This document shows positions 8,100-12,497 of a DNA stretch of 12,497 bases, in pieces. Source of the DNA: Aquimarina sp. (GTDB taxonomy: Bacteria > Bacteroidota > Bacteroidia > Flavobacteriales > Flavobacteriaceae). Location of the stretch: assembly GCA_002697475.1 (NCBI GenBank), contig NZVW01000001.1, forward strand, positions 1 through 12,497, read 5' to 3'. The translations under genes were made by a program, and so were the position numbers. Below the pieces are notes generated by a model. The model ran no database searches. It saw nothing but the letters and a program-made list of their open reading frames with translations, and had not been told where the DNA came from. Position 1 is the first letter of the stretch. Each line of letters starts with the position of its first letter.

Positions 8100-9347
8100 C
8101 TATAAAACTTCTTCATTAGTAACATATATAGTTTTGATGTTATCGGTCTCCTGTTTGCTGGTGATTTTACTTTTTTTTAGTTGTATTTCTTCAAATGTAT
8201 CTAAATACATTTCTGCGATTTTACTCATAGGTAAAGCTGTAGCAGCTTTAAAATTAGCTTTTTCAAGCTCTTGTCGATAGGCAGGATTCATGACTATTTT
8301 TTCGATCGCGTCTGCAAGACTTTCAGCACTTGTAGGATTAAAAAATTCACCTTTATAACCTTCTTCTTTTACCAGTATACTAAGGTCACCGAGATCTGGC
8401 ATCACTACTGCTTTACCATAACTTCCTGCCTGATGTAAAACCCCTGAACTACCTGTTGTAGAGGTGTACGGAAAAACTACCATGGCACTTTCACCAAAAA
8501 TGACAGGAACATCTTCTTCCTTAACATAGCCCGTAAAGGTTAATTGCGGGGTATTTGCATATTTTTCTTTTACAGAGTCAAGATAACCTATGGTATTCGG
8601 GTTATCCGTTCCTGCTATTACCACTTCCAGATTAGCCTGAGTTCTTTGACGTACTTTTTCTACAGCTTTAATTAAAATTTCAACTTTTTTGTAGGTTCCA
8701 AATTTCCCGAAGGTCATAATCTTCAAGGGACCTTCTGGTAATTCATAAGTAGGCTCAGCAGGCAGTTCAAAGGTTCCGTGAGGAATAAGTTTTACATTGC
8801 TAGCTTTGTATTTTTCTTCAAGTATGGTTACATATTTACTTATGGTAACAGCTACAATGTCTGAAGCTAAAACAAACTTAGTCAGCATGGTGCCAATAAA
8901 GTTAAAAATGGTTTGCAATAATTTATTATTCGTAAATCCTGCACTACCCAGATCTACCTGCTCCATAATATTGTGTAATAAGGTTATGGTAGGTATTTTT
9001 TTTGTTTTGCATAAAAAAGGTAGTAGCAATCCTAAAGCAGCAGGTATTTTTTTATCTCCGAATTTCATAAACTGAAGATTAAAAAGTACTGCATCCGGTT
9101 TAGTTTGACTAACCGCCTTCATCACAGAAATAATATTGTAATAACTATTGAACTTCCAGCATTTTTTGATGACCACCTTGCATCCTTCTTCTTCAAAATT
9201 AATTTCTGCCTGATCCGCTTCAATATCTGTTAGGATGATCAATTCCTCAACTCTTTGTTGTTGCCTAAACTGTTTTACCAGATGAAAGGCATACTCGTTT
9301 AAAGTAACTTTACTGGGGGGATATGCCGTAACTATTGCTAACTTCAT
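8100..9347 (-). CDS. GT4-type (group 1) glycosyltransferase
   Basis: Cytosolic GT-B-fold glycosyltransferase, 415 residues, predicted to add a sugar from a nucleotide donor to a lipid-linked or growing glycan. The N-terminal Rossmann half starts MKLAIVTAYPPSKVTLNEYAFHL and contains TLLHNIME. The C-terminal half begins LKIMTFGKFGTYKKVEILIKA (phosphate-binding Gly and Lys) and ends near ESLADAIEKI. The usual E-x7-E signature is changed: at FPYTSTTGSSGVLHQAGSYGK the two Glu positions read Thr298 and Gln306. Activity may persist, since group-1 enzymes vary here, but specificity is unclear. I chose ATG 9347 because the domain starts there; the frame stays open upstream to 9392 with 15 unlikely residues. 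The leader has CCCAAA and two CCTA words. It may be cotranscribed with the flippase gene 126 bases upstream or have its own weak promoter (CATATTTG, 9390-9397). Confidence 0.87.
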   Translation of the reverse strand: MKLAIVTAYPPSKVTLNEYAFHLVKQFRQQQRVEELIILTDIEADQAEINFEEEGCKVVIKKCWKFNSYYNIISVMKAVSQTKPDAVLFNLQFMKFGDKKIPAALGLLLPFLCKTKKIPTITLLHNIMEQVDLGSAGFTNNKLLQTIFNFIGTMLTKFVLASDIVAVTISKYVTILEEKYKASNVKLIPHGTFELPAEPTYELPEGPLKIMTFGKFGTYKKVEILIKAVEKVRQRTQANLEVVIAGTDNPNTIGYLDSVKEKYANTPQLTFTGYVKEEDVPVIFGESAMVVFPYTSTTGSSGVLHQAGSYGKAVVMPDLGDLSILVKEEGYKGEFFNPTSAESLADAIEKIVMNPAYRQELEKANFKAATALPMSKIAEMYLDTFEEIQLKKSKITSKQETDNIKTIYVTNEEVL

Positions 9348-9362
9348 ATTTCTAGGTTTTAG

Positions 9363-9374
9363 GATTTGGGTATA
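9363..9374 (-). repeat. 12-base leader word shared with the second GT2 gene
   Basis: The minus strand reads TATACCCAAATC, 15 bases before the GT4 ATG. The identical 12-mer is at 12292-12303, 10 bases before the GT2 ATG at 12281. It contains the CCCWAAA word seen in front of other minus-strand genes. It could be a shared leader or regulatory element, or chance in AT-rich DNA. Confidence 0.35.
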
Positions 9375-9473
9375 GGTTTCAAGATGATACAAATATGGTA
9401 GGTTTTGATTATTTCATACGTTGTATTTCGTTGAATTGCATTTTAGTATAGACGAGTTGTTATAGTCTGTCGT

Positions 9474-10724
9474 TTAATCAAGTTTATTTAATATTTTTCC
9501 TTGAAATAAGAAATAAGCTAACTGAATTGCTAGTAGTGAAGCCATTGCTATAATTTGCATAATAACTACTTGTAATAGTGAATTATGAAAAAACATTATA
9601 AGTACGATCTGCGATAACCCAAACACTCCTGAAATTACTACAGGAAGATAGTGATCTAAAGATAAAAAATAATAAGCAAATATATTAGCTATTGCGAATA
9701 GGGAGGTTGCTATGGCATACTTCCATAATAATGGAGCAATTGCTACATACTCTGATCCGAATAATACTTTTACAGCCAACTCCGGAAAAATAAAGCAGCC
9801 CAATACTATGCTAATTGCTAATGCAACTACATAACCAACATACTTAAATAAAACAGGAGTGGTGGCCTCACCATATTTTCTTTTTTGAATTACAGAGGGT
9901 AAAAGTAGCATAACAAACATCCAGGTAACAAAATATACTACTCTACCAATTAGGGCTAAGGAAGCGTACAGGCCAGCATCATATTCATTAAAATAATGCT
10001 TGACCATTAAAATATCACTGTTGTTTATTATGATTTGGGTTAATTCATAAAACCCGGTAAGGATAAAAAACTTAGAAACATGGCTTTTTTGAACTTTATC
10101 AAGTACAGGTTTTGTTTTAAATTTAATTACGTCTAATCTCAAAGGAAACAAACCTAAAATAAAAGAAACGAATATACCAGCTACCACTATGATAGAGGAA
10201 CTTAAGGAACTCAGGGTAAAGATTAATAAAAATGTGATAAACAATCTACTCATCATTTCTGATTGGTAAGTAAGTGCTAGTTTGACAAAACTTTTTTTCC
10301 CTTGATAAATACCTCTGTTGATACTCATCATAAAGTAGATTGGTACTCCAATACCAAAAATAGTAAACATCCAGTGTGTCTGGGTATGAAATACATCTTG
10401 CAGGTCTTTAGCAAAGATGACTATTGTCGCTCCTATCATAATACCGGTCAGCGTTCCGTAGCGATACATCAGGTTTATGAAATTAGTAAAAACCTGGTTT
10501 TCATATAGTACAGAAAACTTAGCAGTAGCTAACTGAAAAGTCATAGCTACAAAGGACAATACTAATAAAAATGTAATCAGTAAGGCGGCATCAGCAAATA
10601 GTTCTGGACCTAGTATTCTACCTAATAGAAGGTTGTATATGTAATTTCCTGCATTAACTATGATTACACTGATCATAAATTTTTGCTCTGCAGACAGTTT
10701 CTGGATGGGTAGGCTAATAGTCAT
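9474..10724 (-). CDS. Wzx-like polysaccharide flippase (MOP superfamily)
   Basis: Integral inner-membrane protein of 416 residues with about twelve hydrophobic segments spread along its length, the usual size and layout of oligosaccharide flippases. The N-terminal half has the family-like NYIYNLLLGRILGPELFAD around residues 27-46 and a QLATAKF stretch near 64-70. The second half opens with a GFYELTQIIINNSDILMVK segment, recalling the charged helix 7 of Wzx/MurJ-like transporters. Predicted to move an undecaprenyl-linked saccharide to the periplasmic face. The ATG at 10724 lies inside the end of the upstream STAS gene, an 11-base overlap in another frame, so translation of the two is probably coupled. 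No wzy or wzz partner is in this window. Transport of another amphipathic lipid cannot be excluded. Confidence 0.85.
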   Translation of the reverse strand: MTISLPIQKLSAEQKFMISVIIVNAGNYIYNLLLGRILGPELFADAALLITFLLVLSFVAMTFQLATAKFSVLYENQVFTNFINLMYRYGTLTGIMIGATIVIFAKDLQDVFHTQTHWMFTIFGIGVPIYFMMSINRGIYQGKKSFVKLALTYQSEMMSRLFITFLLIFTLSSLSSSIIVVAGIFVSFILGLFPLRLDVIKFKTKPVLDKVQKSHVSKFFILTGFYELTQIIINNSDILMVKHYFNEYDAGLYASLALIGRVVYFVTWMFVMLLLPSVIQKRKYGEATTPVLFKYVGYVVALAISIVLGCFIFPELAVKVLFGSEYVAIAPLLWKYAIATSLFAIANIFAYYFLSLDHYLPVVISGVFGLSQIVLIMFFHNSLLQVVIMQIIAMASLLAIQLAYFLFQGKILNKLD

Positions 10725-11013
10725 TTCTAAAGATATAAGATAGATTGTGGTTATGCATCAGGTTAAAGACCTTTTCATTTCTTTTACCCAGAACAAAAAG
10801 AACTTTACTTCTTTTTACGGCCTTATTATGAATGATTTGCATTACCTCTAAACCAACGTTGTCCATAGAAGTAACCCCGGCAAGGCACATTACTACTTCT
10901 TCATAATGATCAAGCAAATAATTAAAATGTGCTTTTACCTCTAAAGCGTTCTCTGAAGTAAATTCTCCCAGAACCTTTATTTTGCCAAGTTGATTAAGGA
11001 TGCTAAGTTTCAT
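10714..11013 (-). CDS. Small STAS-domain protein (anti-sigma-factor-antagonist-like), copy 2
   Basis: A stand-alone STAS domain of 99 residues, the size of SpoIIAA-type proteins, cytosolic. The order beta (KLSILNQLGKIKVLGEF), helix, beta (EEVVMCLAGV), the conserved loop and then helix LEVMQIIHNKA fits the fold. The loop that reads D-S-S-G in SpoIIAA reads Asp51-Asn52-Val53-Gly54 here, so the serine normally phosphorylated is Val. This domain would bind partners without that phospho-switch, or be switched otherwise. The ATG at 11013 has CCCCAAA four bases upstream. It follows the sister STAS gene by 34 bases and overlaps the flippase gene by 11. No kinase or phosphatase partner is in the window. 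A function in controlling polysaccharide export is inferred from position only. Confidence 0.8.
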   Translation of the reverse strand: MKLSILNQLGKIKVLGEFTSENALEVKAHFNYLLDHYEEVVMCLAGVTSMDNVGLEVMQIIHNKAVKRSKVLFVLGKRNEKVFNLMHNHNLSYIFRNDY

Positions 11014-11047
11014 ATAATTTGGGGTTGTTCTTTGCGTATATTTAAAA

Positions 11048-11344
11048 TTACATAATATCCCTTCTAAGCATATAGTTTACTTTACCAAAAGCTTTTTGGA
11101 GTCTTTTATTTTCAGTACCAATAATGTAAAATATTTTGTTGTTTTTCATAGCTCTCTTGTACAGACTGGTTAATACCTGAACGCCAAAGTTGTCAATCTT
11201 TTTAACGTGATCAACAGAAAGAACTACCATCTCCTTTGTAAAGAGTAAATGCTCAAAATGGTGTTGTAATGAGATTGCATTTTTACCCACAATGTTGCCA
11301 TTTAATTCAAAAATTCCCTGATTGCTTGTAATGTGAAGTGCCAT
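11048..11344 (-). CDS. Small STAS-domain protein (anti-sigma-factor-antagonist-like), copy 1
   Basis: A 98-residue stand-alone STAS domain that aligns end to end with its downstream neighbour. MALHITSNQGIFELNGNI matches that protein's start, and the key loop has the same position and pattern, Asp51-Asn52-Phe53-Gly54, followed by the helix VQVLTSLYKRA. The phospho-serine of classical SpoIIAA (D-S-S-G) is thus Phe. I chose ATG 11344, because it matches the paralogue's start and follows an A-rich stretch with CCCTAAA at 11354-11360. ATG 11368 would add eight residues (MYNPKKKI) that the paralogue lacks. The pair looks like an old tandem duplication, now well diverged. The protein probably binds a regulatory partner or a sister STAS protein; the target is unknown. 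Confidence 0.78.
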   Translation of the reverse strand: MALHITSNQGIFELNGNIVGKNAISLQHHFEHLLFTKEMVVLSVDHVKKIDNFGVQVLTSLYKRAMKNNKIFYIIGTENKRLQKAFGKVNYMLRRDIM

Positions 11345-11477
11345 AATTTTTTTTTTAGGGTTATACATTGCAAATTTGTATTAGTTTATTGATTTTTCAC
11401 TTGGTTTTTAGATAGGGCGCAAATTATTGTAGATGAATGGTAAAAATGTTTCTGTAAACAATTTCACGATCCCTATA

Positions 11478-11485
11478 CAAAAGTA
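11478..11485 (-). promoter_or_regulatory. Bacteroidota -7 promoter element for the STAS-flippase genes
   Basis: The minus strand reads TACTTTTG, the same octamer as at 1975-1982 and an exact fit to TAnnTTTG. It begins two bases after the stop codon of the upstream GT2 gene. It would give the STAS pair, the flippase and perhaps the GT4 their own transcript, with a leader of about 125-130 bases. No clear -33 TTTG is seen, since that region lies inside the GT2 coding end. The 142 bases between 11345 and 11486 hold no gene. Confidence 0.4.
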
Positions 11486-11486
11486 G

Positions 11487-12281
11487 TTATAACATCATAT
11501 GAATTTCTTTAAGTTTAACAATAGTCGATGCACTCTTAGAAGTAATTTTTAAATAATTAAACCATATAAAAAGAAGGTTAAGAGGGATAAGAATAGAATC
11601 CTTTATGGTAATCTTAGATCCTTCTACTTCTATCCAGCTATCAAGCGGTTCCTCGCTAATGTAGTTTAAGATATCCTTAATACCCATATGCTTTTTTAGG
11701 CGAAGAAAGATTTCTACATCAAATAACCATCTGCTTATAAAACGCTGACTGTAAATATTTTCTATAATTTCTTTTTTAAAGACTTTAGCACCGCACTGTG
11801 TGTCTTTAATAGGTAATTGCAGGATAAAACGAATAAAGAAACTCACAAAATTAGAGAACAGTCTTCTCATAAAACTTCTTTGTATATTATCATTCTTCAT
11901 TGCTTTTCTTGACCCGAATACCATTCTTAAAGCAGCACTACTGTTTAGTTTCTCTACAAGGTTGTGCATTTCTTCCAGAGAAGTGGATAGGTCAGCGTCT
12001 AAGAAACCGATGTTGTCTATATAATCCAGCGAAGCCAGATAATTAGCACCTTCCTGCACTGCAGTAGCTTTTCCGCAATTTTCTCTTAGGTCTAAAACAT
12101 GGATTCTAAAGGGGTTAGATTTTTTCATCTCCAACAATAAGTCGATAGTGTTATCAGAACTTCCGTCGTTAACAAAGCATAGATGATAGTTTTTGTTTTC
12201 CTTTAAAAATTGGCAAAATTTCTCCTTGTCCAGTCTATAATATTCATTATAGCATGGAATAATAATTCCCGTTAATTTCAT
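11487..12281 (-). CDS. GT2 glycosyltransferase, polyprenyl-phosphate sugar synthase type (Alg5/Dpm1-like), second copy
   Basis: A 264-residue GT-A enzyme and clear paralogue of the protein at 1122-1949. Shared blocks in the same order are IIPCYNE (from residue 7), YHLCFVNDGS (32-41), LDADLST with the metal-binding Asp95 and Asp97, DTQCGAKVF and SRWLFDVEIFLRLKKHMG. It should load a sugar from a nucleotide donor onto polyprenyl phosphate at the cytoplasmic membrane face. It has no trailing membrane helices; a hydrophobic patch around residues 143-156 may touch the membrane. The C-termini of the two paralogues differ, as do parts of the middle, so different donors or lipid acceptors are possible. 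The ATG at 12281 sits at the domain start, with a TATACCCAAATC leader word 10 bases before it. The STAS genes downstream may be partly read through from here. Confidence 0.87.
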   Translation of the reverse strand: MKLTGIIIPCYNEYYRLDKEKFCQFLKENKNYHLCFVNDGSSDNTIDLLLEMKKSNPFRIHVLDLRENCGKATAVQEGANYLASLDYIDNIGFLDADLSTSLEEMHNLVEKLNSSAALRMVFGSRKAMKNDNIQRSFMRRLFSNFVSFFIRFILQLPIKDTQCGAKVFKKEIIENIYSQRFISRWLFDVEIFLRLKKHMGIKDILNYISEEPLDSWIEVEGSKITIKDSILIPLNLLFIWFNYLKITSKSASTIVKLKEIHMML

Positions 12282-12291
12282 TGATTTTTTT

Positions 12292-12303
12292 GATTTGGGT
12301 ATA
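12292..12303 (-). repeat. 12-base leader word shared with the GT4 gene
   Basis: Identical on the minus strand (TATACCCAAATC) to the word at 9363-9374, and likewise just upstream of a glycosyltransferase start. Its last three forward-strand bases overlap the left arm of the hairpin at 12301-12328. Confidence 0.35.
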
Positions 12304-12328
12304 CTTCAGGTTTAAAGATGTGAAGTAT
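12301..12328. promoter_or_regulatory. Perfect 8-bp inverted repeat in the leader of the second GT2 gene
   Basis: ATACTTCA (12301-12308) pairs with TGAAGTAT (12321-12328) around 12 bases, about 20 bases upstream of the GT2 ATG. It could be an operator or a leader hairpin. A one-mismatch -7 element (TCTATTTG on the minus strand, 12339-12346) lies just above it, which would place the repeat at the transcript start. The rest of 12282-12497 is AT-rich and shows no gene. Confidence 0.35.
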
Positions 12329-12497
12329 GTAGAACCATCAAATAGAAAAAAGTATTTTTTTGTCTATATCTTGAATGATTTTTAGGTTAAACATTGTTTT
12401 AGGGCTTCTCGATATTTATATGCGTAAAAGAATAGTGCTTTTATTTTTTAGATAACTACCTTTCAGCATATTGTAAATTTATTTAACAGTTCTTTAA

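Noticed and set aside
9348..9392. Upstream ATG for the GT4 gene (15 extra residues)
   Set aside because: The extra residues (MYHLETYTQILKPRN) do not resemble a GT-B start and cover the leader words. The domain starts cleanly at MKLAIVTAYPP.
11345..11368. Upstream ATG for the first STAS gene
   Set aside because: The sister STAS protein starts at the position of the internal Met, and an A-rich leader lies just before that Met.
12425..12448. Terminator-like TAAAAG/CTTTTA stem with a T-run, sharing AATAGTGCTTT with the 8043-8053 arm
   Set aside because: The stem is only six A/T-rich pairs and the long arm AAAAGCACTATT is absent, so the shared word is not a matching terminator. No plus-strand gene ends here.
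1..12497. CRISPR array, tRNA/rRNA, insertion sequence or phage remnants
   Set aside because: I saw no regularly spaced repeats, no cloverleaf or rRNA-like sequence, no transposase motifs and no flanking terminal repeats on either strand.

Overview
This is an AT-rich window (roughly one third GC by eye) from a Bacteroidota chromosome, probably a flavobacterium or cytophagian. Three things point there: exact copies of the Bacteroidota -7 promoter element (TAnnTTTG), A-rich leaders with almost no Shine-Dalgarno sequences, and the style of the proteins. The genus cannot be decided from the sequence. The window holds ten intact genes. All belong to sugar activation, lipid-linked sugar transfer, polysaccharide export or trimming, and apparent regulation. 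No RNA gene, insertion sequence, CRISPR array or phage gene was seen.

Left block (122-1949, minus strand): a GT2 glycosyltransferase of the dolichyl/polyprenyl-phosphate sugar synthase type, followed after 31 bases by a class I mannose-6-phosphate isomerase (ManA). Both probably start from a promoter at 1975-1982. The 183-base divergent region (1950-2132) carries three TTCG-N-CGAA palindromes and probably controls both directions.

Central block (2133-8024, plus strand): a tightly packed three-gene operon. Gene 1 is a 1030-residue polytopic membrane protein of the '6-pyruvoyl-tetrahydropterin synthase-related' GT-C-like kind. It has a large non-membrane C-terminus (NTF2-like plus two FxLYD-like domains). 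Gene 2 overlaps it by one base and is a membrane-anchored or secreted protein with Ig/Big-1-like domains. Gene 3 is a membrane-anchored protein with an NTF2-like domain and a GH5-like (clan GH-A) glycosidase domain with intact catalytic residues. A bidirectional stem-loop terminator at 8023-8053 ends this operon and the convergent one.

Right block (8100-12281, minus strand, read right to left): a second GT2 paralogue, two tandem small STAS-domain proteins, a Wzx-like flippase overlapping the second STAS gene by 11 bases, and a GT4-type glycosyltransferase.

Taken together (inference): ManA supplies or drains mannose-6-phosphate. The two GT2 enzymes load a sugar onto undecaprenyl phosphate. 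The GT-C-like protein uses such a donor on the outer face of the inner membrane, and its Ig and GH5 partners hold, modify or trim the growing glycan. The GT4 and the flippase build and translocate a lipid-linked saccharide, and the STAS pair may set the activity of the pathway. The most unusual parts are the central GT-C/Ig/GH5 operon and the STAS pair, whose usual phospho-serine position is replaced by Val or Phe in both copies.
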